40,642 nt of DNA from Tenacibaculum sp. SG-28 (GCF_002954385.1 NZ_MQVY01000003.1:316800-357441), one strand, 5' to 3'. Counted from the first letter of the stretch, positions 1 to 8,711 are shown. Notes: a model not told the origin generated them from the sequence alone. Numbers and translations are program-made.

Positions 1-82
1 GAAGGCGGGACTTGAACCCGCACGGGCATTACGGCCCATTGGATTTTAAGTCCAACGTGTCTACCAATTCCACCACTTCAGC
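1..82 (-). tRNA. tRNA-Leu (anticodon TAA), 3' end cut by window edge
   Basis: Read on the minus strand, the 5' acceptor strand GCTGAAG ends at 82. A D-arm, an anticodon arm with loop CTTAAAA (anticodon TAA), a long variable arm and the T-arm GCGGGTTCAAGTCCCGC follow. The long variable arm and TAA anticodon fit class II tRNA-Leu. The last acceptor bases and the discriminator lie outside the window. Confidence 0.95.
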
Positions 83-108
83 GTAATCTCTTTTTGAAAG
101 AGCTTCAG

Positions 109-180
109 AGCGAAAGACGGGATTTGAACCCGCGACCCTCACCTTGGCAAGGTGATGCTCTACCCCTGAGCTACTTTCGC
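109..180 (-). tRNA. tRNA-Gly (anticodon GCC)
   Basis: The minus strand folds as a complete cloverleaf: acceptor GCGAAAG at 180-174 pairs with CTTTCGC, the anticodon stem CACCT/AGGTG holds loop TGCCA-type anticodon GCC, and the T-arm is CGGGTTCAAATCCCG. It lies 26 bp upstream of tRNA-Leu and is probably co-transcribed with it from the promoter at 225-254. Confidence 0.96.
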
Positions 181-224
181 ATAATCTATTTTTTAAAGAA
201 CGTGCATCACTAATAATGCGGGTG

Positions 225-254
225 CAAATATAACACCATTTTTTTAAATACAAA
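225..254 (-). promoter_or_regulatory. Bacteroidota promoter for the tRNA-Gly/tRNA-Leu unit
   Basis: On the minus strand TTTG (254-251), an 18-bp spacer and TATATTTG (232-225) match the Bacteroidota -33/-7 consensus exactly. It points toward the two tRNA genes, with transcription expected to start about 35-40 bp before tRNA-Gly. Confidence 0.75.
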
Positions 255-313
255 GGGGATTTTTATTTTTTTCATTTAATATCAAAAATTATGGTTCTTA
301 ATGCAGAAAGAAA

Positions 314-321
314 TATCTTTG
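314..321 (+). promoter_or_regulatory. -7 box (TAnnTTTG) of the ctaB promoter
   Basis: TATCTTTG lies 21 bp before the GTG start of ctaB. The -7 box is consensus; no clear TTTG -33 element is seen at the right distance. This would be the main promoter of the cytochrome oxidase assembly cluster. Confidence 0.55.
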
Positions 322-342
322 CAAAAAATTATTTAATTAGTA

Positions 343-1245
343 GTGAGCGCCGTTTCATCCATTCCATACAAAAGCTTTGTAAAATCGTTATTTACAGATT
401 TCAAGCAATTAACAAAAGTTGGATTATCCGTAAGCGTTGTGATAACTTCTATTACTGGATACTTGCTAGGAACAGAAGAGGTTAATTACATAACAATCCT
501 ACTATTATCGATAGGCGGCTACTTCATGGTAGGAGCTTCCAATGCCTTCAATCAAATAATCGAGAAAAACACCGATGCTTTAATGCAACGCACGAAAAAT
601 CGACCGCTTCCTGCGGGGAGAATGAGCAGTCCTGCGGCAATGCTAATAGCAAGTGTTTTTACTGTACTCGGTATCGGGATTTTGTACGCTATTGATCCTA
701 AATGTGCTTTATTTGGAGCCGTTTCTATTTTCCTATATACCTGTGCTTACACGCCACTCAAAACAGTAACACCTTTAGCAGTATTCGTCGGTGCAATTCC
801 AGGAGCGATTCCATTTATGTTAGGTTGGGTAGCAGCCACAGGAAATTTCGGTATCGAAGCAGGGTTTTTATTTATGATCCAATTCTTTTGGCAGTTCCCT
901 CATTTTTGGGCCATTGGTTGGTTGCAATTTGAGGAGTATAACAAAGCAGGATTGCACATGTTACCCATGGACAGAAAAGATAAGGGAGCAGTAATCCAAA
1001 TCATTTTTTACACCTGTGTTATGATTTTGATGTCTATAGCTCCAGTATTACATGTAACCGGAACTTTTTACATTTACCCCTTTACCGCAGTGGTAATATT
1101 TTTACTAGGGCTATTAATGCTCTATTTCGGATATGCCCTATTGCAATCGCAAGACAACAGGGATGCAAGAAAATTAATGTTGGCAAGTGTGTTTTACATA
1201 ACCGTAGTGCCAATACTATATGTAGTTGATAAATTTTTACATTAA
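343..1245 (+). CDS. ctaB: Heme o synthase (protoheme IX farnesyltransferase)
   Basis: This 300-residue integral membrane prenyltransferase adds a farnesyl group to heme b to give heme o, the precursor of heme a for the terminal oxidase. The UbiA-superfamily signature is clear: N70, D78 and R83-x3-R87 in the stretch NTDALMQRTKNRPLP, followed by about eight hydrophobic segments. The length is normal for CtaB/CyoE. The GTG start at 343 follows a stop and sits just after the -7 box at 314-321. The stop overlaps the next ATG (TAATG at 1243-1247), so translation is probably coupled to the coxIII-like gene. Confidence 0.94.
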   Translation: MSAVSSIPYKSFVKSLFTDFKQLTKVGLSVSVVITSITGYLLGTEEVNYITILLLSIGGYFMVGASNAFNQIIEKNTDALMQRTKNRPLPAGRMSSPAAMLIASVFTVLGIGILYAIDPKCALFGAVSIFLYTCAYTPLKTVTPLAVFVGAIPGAIPFMLGWVAATGNFGIEAGFLFMIQFFWQFPHFWAIGWLQFEEYNKAGLHMLPMDRKDKGAVIQIIFYTCVMILMSIAPVLHVTGTFYIYPFTAVVIFLLGLLMLYFGYALLQSQDNRDARKLMLASVFYITVVPILYVVDKFLH

Positions 1246-1853
1246 TGAACGAACAAGAACAAACAAACGCACACAGAATTAAAGTAGACCAAGAATTAGT
1301 AGTTGCAAAAAGAAAATCTGCAAAGCCAATGCTTTGGGTAGCAATGGTTAGTATGGTAATGTTTTTTGCAGGACTTACTAGTGCTTATGTGGTAAGTATG
1401 AAAAGAGAAGACTGGGTAAGTTTTGATTTACCACAAGCTTTTTACATCAGTACTTTTTTAATTGTTTTAAGTAGCATCACCTTATTCTTCTCCCAACGAG
1501 AATTAAAAAAAGACCAAATAGGAAAATCCTTTGGGCTGTTAGTCGTGACATTGCTACTTGGAATTGGATTTATTATCTATCAATATATTGGATTTAATCA
1601 GTTAAGAGATTTAGGATTATATTTCACCGGCCCAGAAAGTACCGTCTCTACTTCCTTTATAATTGGAATAACATTCATGCACGTTTTACACCTAATTGCA
1701 GGGATAATCGTGCTTTTAGTTGTTATTTATAATCATTATAAAAAGAAGTATTCATCAAGGGATATGCTTGGGTTTGAACTTGGTGCCATTTTCTGGCATT
1801 TTGTAGATGTTTTATGGATTTATCTATTTTTCTTTTTCTATTTTATCAAGTGA
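1245..1853 (+). CDS. Cytochrome c oxidase subunit III family protein (short paralogue)
   Basis: A 202-residue membrane protein of the heme-copper oxidase subunit III family. It has about five transmembrane segments, the first near residues 30-50, and the family's late helices with conserved His (GITFMHVLHLIAGI near 145-160, then IFWHFVDVLWIYLFF near the C-terminus). Its start overlaps the ctaB stop by one base. Flavobacteria usually carry two tandem subunit III-like genes at this place; this is the shorter first one. It belongs to the caa3/aa3-type oxidase and acts in the cytoplasmic membrane. Confidence 0.9.
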   Translation: MNEQEQTNAHRIKVDQELVVAKRKSAKPMLWVAMVSMVMFFAGLTSAYVVSMKREDWVSFDLPQAFYISTFLIVLSSITLFFSQRELKKDQIGKSFGLLVVTLLLGIGFIIYQYIGFNQLRDLGLYFTGPESTVSTSFIIGITFMHVLHLIAGIIVLLVVIYNHYKKKYSSRDMLGFELGAIFWHFVDVLWIYLFFFFYFIK

Positions 1854-1864
1854 TGAAAATTGCG

Positions 1865-1872
1865 TAATTTTG
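1865..1872 (+). promoter_or_regulatory. -7 box before the second coxIII gene
   Basis: TAATTTTG matches TAnnTTTG and lies 37 bp before the ATG at 1910. It could give an internal start for coxIII-coxIV. The -33 element is weak, so this is tentative. Confidence 0.4.
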
Positions 1873-1909
1873 GCGCACTATTGTAACAAAAATTAACAAA
1901 ATAGTATTT

Positions 1910-2904
1910 ATGGAAGCAAACATTGCTGTAAATTCTGACAAAAAAGAAACCTGGAGTGGAGGTGGCGCAAAGCCATTTGGAGCTAGCTATGGTAAAATGA
2001 TGATGTGGTTTTTTATCCTTTCGGATGCACTAACCTTTTCTGGATTCTTAGCAGCCTATGGTTTAACACGATTTAAATTTATTGATTCATGCCGATTGCC
2101 GATGAAGTTTTTACGCACATACCATTTTTTCATGGTAATTATCCAATGATTTATGTAGCGTTCATGACTTTTGTGTTAATCGTTTCTTCGGTTACCATGG
2201 TATTAGCTGTAGACGCCGGACATCAGATGAAACAGAAAAAAGTAGCAGCGTATATGTTTGTTACCATCATCTTTGGTATCATTTTCGTAGGCTCACAAGC
2301 TTGGGAATGGAACACCTTTATCAATGGTTCTTATGGTGCTGTAAAAGGAGCTAACAACAAAATTTTACAGTTTGTTGAAAAAACAGACGATGGAGCTTAC
2401 CATCAGATTGCTCTAGCTGATTTTGTTACCAATGAAAGAACAGATGTAAGAACACAACACGTTAAAGAAAATGGTTTATGGTTTGAAAAAGAACCTACCC
2501 AACCAACATACTCTATTGCACAGGTTCAAGAAGCTTTTAAAAATAGACCAGATCTATTGATTCGATCGGAAAGGCTAAACCCAGAAACGAAACAAAAAAT
2601 TGTTCTTTCTAGAGAAGAAAGTATTGCAAAATTAGCAACCGCTACTAAGGTAGTAGAGGGAGCAAACTTGATCGAAAACGAATACGGAAATCCAATATTT
2701 GCTGATTTCTTCTTCTTTATTACCGGATTTCACGGTTTCCACGTATTTTCAGGAATTGTTTTTAACATTATCATTTTCTTCAATATTGTATTAGGTACGT
2801 ACGAAAAACGAGGACACTACGAAATGGTGGAGAAAGTTGGTTTATACTGGCACTTTGTAGATTTAGTTTGGGTTTTTGTATTCACATTCTTCTACCTAGT
2901 TTAA
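1910..2904 (+). CDS. Cytochrome c oxidase subunit III (long paralogue), frameshifted at 2091
   Basis: Read across one missing base, this encodes a subunit III of about 331 residues. The N-terminal 60 residues (frame from 1910, ending FKFIDS) continue in the next frame as PIADEVFTHIPFFHGNYPM. The DNA TTCATGCCGATT at 2087-2098 should read TTCATGGCCGATT, giving DSWPIADE, so one G is missing at about 2091. The protein has an unusual hydrophilic insert (about residues 150-225) between helices, then the conserved FFFITGFHGFHVFSGIV and LYWHFVDLVWVFVF helices. The gene is essential to the oxidase and intact on both sides of the shift, so a sequencing deletion is likelier than a true pseudogene. Confidence 0.88.
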
Positions 2905-2924
2905 TTTTATAAAAATATTACAAA

Positions 2925-3269
2925 ATGGGAAGTCATTCACACGAATCAAGTAAGAAAAGAATCTGGATAGTTTTAGCAATATTAACTGTTATAACTGCGG
3001 TAGAGGTTGTGTTAGGTATTTACAAACCACCTGTGTTATTTTTAAGTGGTTTTTTAGGAACTAGTTACTTAAACTGGATCTTTATTATTTTAACTATTGT
3101 CAAAGCGTATTACATTGCTTGGGCATTTATGCACTTAGAAGGCGAGAAAACATGGTTTAGACGCTCTATAGTCTGGACAGCAGTCTTCTTAATTTGTTAT
3201 TTGGTAACATTAGTCTTAATTGAGGGAGGTTATCTATACGATACTTTAGCCCCCTTGGTTAAATGGTAA
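2925..3269 (+). CDS. Cytochrome c oxidase subunit IV family protein
   Basis: A 114-residue protein with a short His-rich N-terminus (MGSHSHESS) and three transmembrane helices, the arrangement of prokaryotic oxidase subunit IV (CyoD/CtaF-like). The helix ending in YYIAWAFMHLEGE is the typical conserved part. It starts 20 bp after the coxIII stop and is followed directly by a strong terminator, which closes the subunit part of the cluster. It is an accessory subunit that probably stabilises the oxidase. Confidence 0.9.
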   Translation: MGSHSHESSKKRIWIVLAILTVITAVEVVLGIYKPPVLFLSGFLGTSYLNWIFIILTIVKAYYIAWAFMHLEGEKTWFRRSIVWTAVFLICYLVTLVLIEGGYLYDTLAPLVKW

Positions 3270-3278
3270 AATATATAT

Positions 3279-3304
3279 AAGGTGGTGTTTAACCACCTTT
3301 TTTT
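3279..3304 (+). terminator. Rho-independent terminator after coxIV
   Basis: AAGGTGGT (3279-3286), a 5-base loop and ACCACCTT (3292-3299) form an 8-bp hairpin followed by seven T. The next gene starts 19 bp later on the same strand, so this may act as a partial terminator that lowers expression of the SCO genes. Confidence 0.88.
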
Positions 3305-3322
3305 GTCTTTAAAGGTAACCTT

Positions 3323-4000
3323 ATGAGTAAAAAACAAAAATTTATTGTTCTGTTTGCACTGTTTATCGTGCCACTACTTTTCTACATATTTCTACAATTA
3401 GGAACGCATAACTTTGGAAAGCTACCTGTGGTAGTAGAAAATATTTTAGACGTTTCTCATATTGACAAAAACTATTCCTTCGAAAATAAAGTTTCCGTCG
3501 TTCTATTTTTAGGGGATAACGTAACAAAAGCAGATGGGGAGTTATTCAATTTAAATGAAAAAGTGTACAAGAAGTTCTATGGCTATACCGACTTTCAATT
3601 AATTGCCTTAGTTGCCAAAGGACAAGAAGATGCCGTAGAAAAACTAAAGAAAAGAATGGCTATAAACACTAATTTGATCAAGTGGAATTTTATATTTTGT
3701 GAAAAGAAAGAATTGAGTGCCATTTTTGAAGGCTTAAAAACCACGTATAATTTAGATGCAAATTCACATTCATCCAAAGCCTTTATAATTGACAAAGAGG
3801 TAAATTTACGAAGAGGAAAGTCTACGATAAAAGCGCAAGAAAATGAAAAACTATTGGGCTACAATATGAAATCTATTTCAGAATTAAAAGATGACATGCA
3901 CGACGATATCAAAGTAGTGCTGGCAGAATATAGTTTTGCTCTGAAAAAAAATTCGAGTGAAGACAGAAGAAAAGAAAGCATTTCCAATGAAAAAAAATAA
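3323..4000 (+). CDS. Membrane-anchored SCO/thioredoxin-like protein lacking the copper cysteines
   Basis: A 225-residue protein with an N-terminal transmembrane segment (about residues 7-27) and a periplasmic domain. Its position between coxIV and the SCO gene and its pattern (KVSVVLFLGDN, later KAFIIDKEVNLRRG) suggest a degenerate SCO1-like fold. The CxxxC pair of copper chaperones is absent and the only Cys (in FCEKKE) is isolated, so it cannot bind copper in the usual way. The tail is charged. It overlaps the next gene by 14 bp. The cytochrome oxidase context supports a role in oxidase assembly; the exact function is unknown. Confidence 0.7.
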   Translation: MSKKQKFIVLFALFIVPLLFYIFLQLGTHNFGKLPVVVENILDVSHIDKNYSFENKVSVVLFLGDNVTKADGELFNLNEKVYKKFYGYTDFQLIALVAKGQEDAVEKLKKRMAINTNLIKWNFIFCEKKELSAIFEGLKTTYNLDANSHSSKAFIIDKEVNLRRGKSTIKAQENEKLLGYNMKSISELKDDMHDDIKVVLAEYSFALKKNSSEDRRKESISNEKK

Positions 4001-4634
4001 CTATTCCTATATAGGCATATCGTTTATCATTTTACTGTTTGGAATTTATGCCGTTCCCAAAATAGTAAAACACTTTACAAAGGCCAACTTACACACGTTT
4101 GCAAAAGTACCTGCATTTGAGTTTACCGATCAAAACGGAACAACTATTACCAACAAAGATTACGAAGGAAAAGTATACGTGGTAGAATTTTTCTTTACCA
4201 CATGCCCAACGATATGCCCCATTATGAATAAAAAAATGGTAGAAATTCAGAATGAATTTTTAGGAAATCCAAATTTTGGAATCGCTTCGTTTTCCATTAC
4301 TCCTGAAATCGACACTCCAGAAATCTTAAAGGAATATGCTACTCAATTCGGAATACACCATAAAAACTGGCATTTATTAACCGGAAAACCAGATGCTGTA
4401 GTTTATAAATTATCCAATGAAGGTTTTAAACTATTTGCTGGAAAAGGAGAGGAAAATCACGGTGGATTTGAACATTCAGGATTATTTGCTTTGGTAGACA
4501 AGAATGGTTTCATTCGATCGCGATACGACGATTATGGAAACCCAATCATGTATTATCGGGCACTTGAAGAACATGAATTTGAAAATCAAATTACAGAATT
4601 AAAACAAGATATTAAATTGTTGCTAAATGAGTAA
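3987..4634 (+). CDS. SCO family copper chaperone
   Basis: A membrane-anchored SCO1/SenC protein that delivers copper to the CuA centre of cytochrome oxidase. From the ATG at 3987 it has 215 residues: one transmembrane segment (about 8-27), then a thioredoxin-like domain with the copper motif C73-PTI-C77 and the third ligand H163 in EHSGLFALVD. An in-frame ATG at 3957 lies inside the preceding gene and would place nine charged residues before the anchor, so 3987 is preferred. It ends overlapping the start of the DUF420 gene by 8 bp. Confidence 0.92.
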   Translation: MKKNNYSYIGISFIILLFGIYAVPKIVKHFTKANLHTFAKVPAFEFTDQNGTTITNKDYEGKVYVVEFFFTTCPTICPIMNKKMVEIQNEFLGNPNFGIASFSITPEIDTPEILKEYATQFGIHHKNWHLLTGKPDAVVYKLSNEGFKLFAGKGEENHGGFEHSGLFALVDKNGFIRSRYDDYGNPIMYYRALEEHEFENQITELKQDIKLLLNE

Positions 4635-5157
4635 TATAATTCGTAACGAAAAAACATATAAAAAATTAATCACAGTAGTATCTATTGTTATACCAATAGC
4701 GGTTGCCGCATTATTTGCAATCCGAATACCTAACGTAGAACCACTATCCTTTTTGCCACCTATTTATGCAAGCATAAATGGACTCACTGCAATTCTTTTG
4801 GTCGCTGCTGTAATTGCCATTAAAAAAGGAAACAGAAAACTACACGAGCAATTAAATACTACTGCAATAATTTGCTCTGCCTTATTTCTGGTGATGTATG
4901 TTGCCTACCACATGACTTCAGACTCTACCAAGTTTGGAGGAGAAGGGCTTGTTAAATATGTGTACTTGTTCATTTTAATTACCCATATCCTTCTATCTAT
5001 AGTAATCATACCATTTGTATTAATTACCTATTTAAGAGCAAAACTTGGTAAGTTTCAAGAACACAAAAAAATCGCAAAAATAACATTTCCCTTATGGTTA
5101 TATGTTGCAGTGACCGGAGTAATAGTATATTTAATGATATCTCCATATTATGCATAA
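4627..5157 (+). CDS. DUF420 membrane protein (oxidase assembly, CtaM-like)
   Basis: A 176-residue protein with five predicted transmembrane segments and the DUF420 family pattern: VAYHMTSDSTKFGGEG in the middle and THILLSIVIIPFVLITYLRA later. A DUF420 member (CtaM) is needed for heme-copper oxidase activity in some Firmicutes, and the location after SCO supports a similar assembly role. Both ends overlap their neighbours by 8 bp, so the SCO-DUF420-CxxC genes form a tightly coupled operon. Confidence 0.88.
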   Translation: MSNIIRNEKTYKKLITVVSIVIPIAVAALFAIRIPNVEPLSFLPPIYASINGLTAILLVAAVIAIKKGNRKLHEQLNTTAIICSALFLVMYVAYHMTSDSTKFGGEGLVKYVYLFILITHILLSIVIIPFVLITYLRAKLGKFQEHKKIAKITFPLWLYVAVTGVIVYLMISPYYA

Positions 5158-5368
5158 ATTTAAAACAATACATACTGTTGTCCTATTTTTTTTATCCCAA
5201 GTAATCACTGCTCAATGCGCAATGTGCAAAGCAGTTGTAGAGGGAGGAGAGGTAGATATGGCGGAAGGTGTAAATAACGGCATAACCTATCTTATGATTT
5301 TCCCGTATATTTTGGTAGGAATTTTATTCTATTACATATACAAAAATAGAATGAAAAGCAAGGTTTAA
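5150..5368 (+). CDS. Small CAMC-motif membrane protein at the end of the cox cluster
   Basis: A 72-residue protein: N-terminal hydrophobic signal (about residues 5-21), then QCAMCKAVVEGG with a CxxC pair, a short loop, and a transmembrane helix (YLMIFPYILVGILFYYIY). Such proteins are common at the 3' end of flavobacterial SCO-DUF420 clusters. The exposed CxxC next to copper genes suggests metal or thiol chemistry during oxidase assembly, but this is inferred from position. It overlaps the DUF420 stop by 8 bp. Confidence 0.75.
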   Translation: MHKFKTIHTVVLFFLSQVITAQCAMCKAVVEGGEVDMAEGVNNGITYLMIFPYILVGILFYYIYKNRMKSKV

Positions 5369-5502
5369 AAATTTACAGTAAATTATTGTAACAAATTTAC
5401 TTTTCGTACGTCATACATACGAGCAAAGTAAATTAGATGCTCCTAAACTGAACGTGTATTAGGGGAATCTGCAAACATTTCAAATATAAAGTTTCATAAA
5501 GA

Positions 5503-5517
5503 TGTTGCGATGCAACA
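5503..5517. promoter_or_regulatory. Palindrome upstream of the TolC-like gene
   Basis: TGTTGC-GAT-GCAACA is a perfect 6-bp inverted repeat with flanking A-rich/T-rich extensions (about 9 of 11 positions match in each arm). It lies 64 bp before the preferred TTG start. It could be a regulator-binding site or a small 5'-UTR hairpin. Its half-site GTTGC resembles that of the operator at 24055-24071, but in the opposite arrangement. Confidence 0.35.
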
Positions 5518-5580
5518 CTTTTGTCACTGCATTTCTTTGGTATGTTAATTGTAAAACTAAGTAAACAAAAAATACAAATC

Positions 5581-6906
5581 TTGAAAACTAAAATTTTAGT
5601 ACTAGCGGGGTTAATGCTATCCCTTAGCACTTTTTCACAAAAAAAATGGACTCTTAAAGAATGTGTAGACTACGCACTCGAGAATAACATTACCGTTAAG
5701 CAAAACAAATTAAATATAGACCTAGCTAAGAAGGATGTAGAAATTGCAGAAGGTAATTTTTTACCCAATTTAAATGCCTCTTCTTCAGGAACGTTTAGCT
5801 CTGGTTTATCGCAAGATAGAACTGGTATTTTAAGAAATACACAAAACTTTAATTCTTCTTTCGGTTTGTCTGGTGTTGGCTCTATTTTTAATGGATTTAG
5901 AAATAGAAATACGAAAAATCTTGCAGAACTCAATGTAAAAGGTTCGGAATTGGATTTGAATATCATTGAAAATGATATCTCGTTAAACATTGTAAATACC
6001 TACTTGAATGTTTTATTCGCCAAGGAAAATTTAGCAGTGGCGAGAACTCAAGCTGAAATTAGCACCAAACAAATTGAAAGAGCAAAAGCGCAATTTGAGG
6101 CAGGGGCAATTCCTAAAGGAGATTTACTAAATGTAGAATCTACTGCGGCTAACGATAACCAAAATGTAATCATTCAAGAAAACACATTAAATATTGCACT
6201 TCTTCGGTTAGCACAGTTTTTACAAATTTCTAACGAAGGATTTGATGTAGACACTATTGCTATTGGTTCTCCTTCTGCAGCACTTCTCTATGATAGCGCA
6301 GACGAAGTCTATACCAAGGCATTAACCTATCGTCCTGAAATAGGAAGAGCAATGTTAAATGTAGAAAATGCAGATTTAAATATTGAATTGGAAAAAGGAA
6401 ATTACCTTCCTTCTCTGTCGTACTCACTTGGCGCTGGTACTTCTTACTTTCACCAATTCAACAACATTATTGTACCGAACGATAATTTCTTCTCACAAAT
6501 TAATGATAGAATTCGTTATAATGCAGGACTATCTTTGAACATTCCGATTTTTAATAGATTTCAAACGAAGAATAGAGTTGCAAAGTCTAGAATTAATAAA
6601 ATGAACACTGAACTCGCCTTAGAGAATCAGAAATTACAATTACAACAAGAAATAGAACAAGCATTCTTAGACGCTAAAGCGGCAGCAAAAACCTATGAAG
6701 CTGCGAACATATCCCTCGCAGCGCAAAAGGAAGCTTTTAAAAATGCACAGGTAAGTTACAATTACGGAACAATGACGCAATTCGACTTTGACCAAGTACG
6801 AAATCGTTTGGTAAATGCCGAGAGTACCATGATAAGATCTAAATACGATTATATTTTCAGAACTAAAGTTCTTAAATTTTATTACGGAGAATCTATAGTA
6901 GACTAA
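5581..6906 (+). CDS. TolC family outer-membrane efflux protein
   Basis: An outer-membrane channel component of a tripartite exporter. The reading frame is open from 5521, but TTG at 5581 gives a clean signal peptide (MKTKILVLAGLMLSLSTFSQ) directly before the mature start KKWTLKECVDYALENN; ATG 5542 is the alternative. About 441 residues with two OEP repeats: the long helical stretch ending RAKAQFEAGAIPKGDLLNVE and its later equivalent AQVSYNYGTMTQFDFDQVRN. No membrane-fusion or inner-membrane partner is adjacent, so it is an orphan exporter channel. Confidence 0.88.
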   Translation: MKTKILVLAGLMLSLSTFSQKKWTLKECVDYALENNITVKQNKLNIDLAKKDVEIAEGNFLPNLNASSSGTFSSGLSQDRTGILRNTQNFNSSFGLSGVGSIFNGFRNRNTKNLAELNVKGSELDLNIIENDISLNIVNTYLNVLFAKENLAVARTQAEISTKQIERAKAQFEAGAIPKGDLLNVESTAANDNQNVIIQENTLNIALLRLAQFLQISNEGFDVDTIAIGSPSAALLYDSADEVYTKALTYRPEIGRAMLNVENADLNIELEKGNYLPSLSYSLGAGTSYFHQFNNIIVPNDNFFSQINDRIRYNAGLSLNIPIFNRFQTKNRVAKSRINKMNTELALENQKLQLQQEIEQAFLDAKAAAKTYEAANISLAAQKEAFKNAQVSYNYGTMTQFDFDQVRNRLVNAESTMIRSKYDYIFRTKVLKFYYGESIVD

Positions 6907-6934
6907 GGCATATCCCGATCAAGAAACAGTATAC

Positions 6935-6960
6935 CTTACCACTATTGGTAAGTTTTTTTT
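6935..6960 (+). terminator. Rho-independent terminator after the TolC-like gene
   Basis: CTTACCA (6935-6941), loop CTAT and TGGTAAG (6946-6952) form a 7-bp stem followed by eight T. It lies 29 bp after the stop of the outer-membrane protein and before tsaB. Confidence 0.85.
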
Positions 6961-6993
6961 AAATGTATCTTTACGCTTTAAAAAACCGTAAAT

Positions 6994-7668
6994 GTGGCAA
7001 CCATACTTAATATAGAAACAGCGACAAAAAATTGCTCTGTGAGCATAGCAAAAAACGGAGAAATCCTTGCTAGTAGAGAACTAAATGATGGTAATTATTC
7101 CCATGCAGAAAAACTACACGTATTTATACAAGAACTATTAGCGTCTATACCTAGCGAATCGAATACCATTGATGCTGTAGCAGTAAGTAAAGGACCAGGA
7201 TCCTACACCGGATTACGTATTGGTGTATCGGCAGCAAAAGGTTTTTGCTACAGTAGAAATATACCTCTAATCGCCATTGAAACTCTGGCGTCTTTAGCTA
7301 GAAATATTTCCATTAATGAAGGATATATCGTACCAATGCTAGATGCTAGAAGGATGGAAGTATACGCCACGGTGTATGACAAAAATTACACGCAAAAAAG
7401 AAGTATTGCCGCAGAAATCATCGATTCCAATTCCTATGCTGCGTTTTTAAATGATAAACCAGTTTATTTTTTAGGAGATGGCGCAGAGAAATGTAAAACA
7501 GTACTGATGCATCCCAATGCTAAATTTATAGAAAACAAATTTCCTTCGTCTATACAAATGGCTGCTTTAAGCTATGAAAAGTACAAAAAAAGCGACTTTG
7601 TAAATGTCGCTTATTTTGAACCTTTTTATTTGAAAGATTTTATCGTTACTCCTCAAAAAAAGAATTAA
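6994..7668 (+). CDS. tsaB: tRNA threonylcarbamoyladenosine biosynthesis protein TsaB
   Basis: An ASKHA-fold partner of TsaD and TsaE in the t6A modification of tRNAs that read ANN codons. It has 224 residues, begins with the family's ILNIETATKNCSVSI strand and contains the signature SKGPGSYTGLRIGVSAAKG (about residues 65-83). The GTG start at 6994 (VATILNIETA) fits the family; an ATG two bases upstream is out of frame. The 3' end overlaps the convergent MscS gene by 4 bp. Confidence 0.94.
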   Translation: MATILNIETATKNCSVSIAKNGEILASRELNDGNYSHAEKLHVFIQELLASIPSESNTIDAVAVSKGPGSYTGLRIGVSAAKGFCYSRNIPLIAIETLASLARNISINEGYIVPMLDARRMEVYATVYDKNYTQKRSIAAEIIDSNSYAAFLNDKPVYFLGDGAEKCKTVLMHPNAKFIENKFPSSIQMAALSYEKYKKSDFVNVAYFEPFYLKDFIVTPQKKN

Positions 7669-8471
7669 CTTTCCTTTTGAATCTCTACAGAATGTGGATA
7701 TGGAATTTCGATTCCGGCCTTGTCTAATTCTAACTTTACCGTTTCGATAATTTCAAAATGAACCGCCCAAAAATCTTCGGTTTTGGTCCATGGTCTTACA
7801 GAAAAGTTTACCGAGCTTTCTGCCAATTCCGATACAAATACAGAAGGAGCAGGATCACTCAATACTTTTGGATTAGCGGTAAGAATATTCATAAAAATTT
7901 CTTTGGTTTGTTTGATATCGGCATCGTAAGACACCCCAAAAGTAAGATTATCCCTAAGCTTCCCCTCAACGGTATAATTGATGATATTTCCATTGGATAA
8001 TGCACCATTCGGCACTATAGCTAAACGGTTTTCAGGTGTATTAAGGTGCGTAGTGAAAATTTGAATTTCTTTAACCACTCCAGTAACGCCTTGCGCTTCA
8101 ATTAAATCACCAACCTTGTAGGGTTTAAAAATCATGATTAGCGCTCCTCCAGCAAAATTAGATAACGACCCCTGTAATGCTAAACCAATAGCAAGACCAG
8201 CAGCACCAATAATAGCAGCAAAAGTAGTGGTTTCTACACCTAACTTAGAGGCAACAGTAACAAATAATAAAACTTTAAGCACCCAACTAGTTAGGTCTGT
8301 AATGAATTTCTGTAGTGTAATTTCTACATCTTGTTTTATCATTATTTTTTTTGTGGTCTTGACGATGAGTTTAATCAAGAACAAACCGATTAACAGAATA
8401 GCAATTGCAGTTGCTAACTTCGGCGCATAATCAAATAGCAACACTTTTAATTTTTCAACATAATTTTCCAT
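7665..8471 (-). CDS. Small-conductance mechanosensitive channel (MscS family)
   Basis: A 268-residue MscS channel that releases osmolytes on membrane tension. It has three N-terminal transmembrane helices; the third, pore-lining helix is rich in Gly and Ala (FAAIIGAAGLAIGLALQGSLSNFAGG). The beta domain (YKVGDLIEAQGVTGVVKEI) and the C-terminal alpha/beta domain follow. The frame extends upstream to 8549, but ATG 8471 gives the usual MENYVEKLK start and lies about 17 bp downstream of the expected transcription start. Convergent with tsaB. Confidence 0.93.
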   Translation of the reverse strand: MENYVEKLKVLLFDYAPKLATAIAILLIGLFLIKLIVKTTKKIMIKQDVEITLQKFITDLTSWVLKVLLFVTVASKLGVETTTFAAIIGAAGLAIGLALQGSLSNFAGGALIMIFKPYKVGDLIEAQGVTGVVKEIQIFTTHLNTPENRLAIVPNGALSNGNIINYTVEGKLRDNLTFGVSYDADIKQTKEIFMNILTANPKVLSDPAPSVFVSELAESSVNFSVRPWTKTEDFWAVHFEIIETVKLELDKAGIEIPYPHSVEIQKES

Positions 8472-8494
8472 GTAGTAATAATTTAGATTTGAGG

Positions 8495-8502
8495 CAAAAA
8501 TA
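8495..8502 (-). promoter_or_regulatory. -7 box of the mscS promoter
   Basis: TATTTTTG on the minus strand matches TAnnTTTG and lies 23 bp before ATG 8471. It supports 8471 as the start, because the upstream part of the open frame would not be transcribed. The 8472-8772 gap otherwise holds only this promoter and the one at 8712-8742. Confidence 0.55.
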
Positions 8503-8711
8503 AAGATGATTTTTAGTTTCTTAAAATCAAAGTACATAAATTTAAACAATTAGCATTAATTAAGATATGTAGTACTGTAAAAGTGCAGCATTTTGCTTGC
8601 AAATAATCGTTCTACAAGAAAAAAAATATGAAAACGCTATTCTAAACCAACAATTAAATATCTGAAAAAGAAGGGAAAAACACCTAATGTTAATTTAATG
8701 TTATCAAAGTG

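Noticed and set aside
29..253. 74-residue minus-strand reading frame
   Set aside because: It runs through both tRNA genes and is an artefact.
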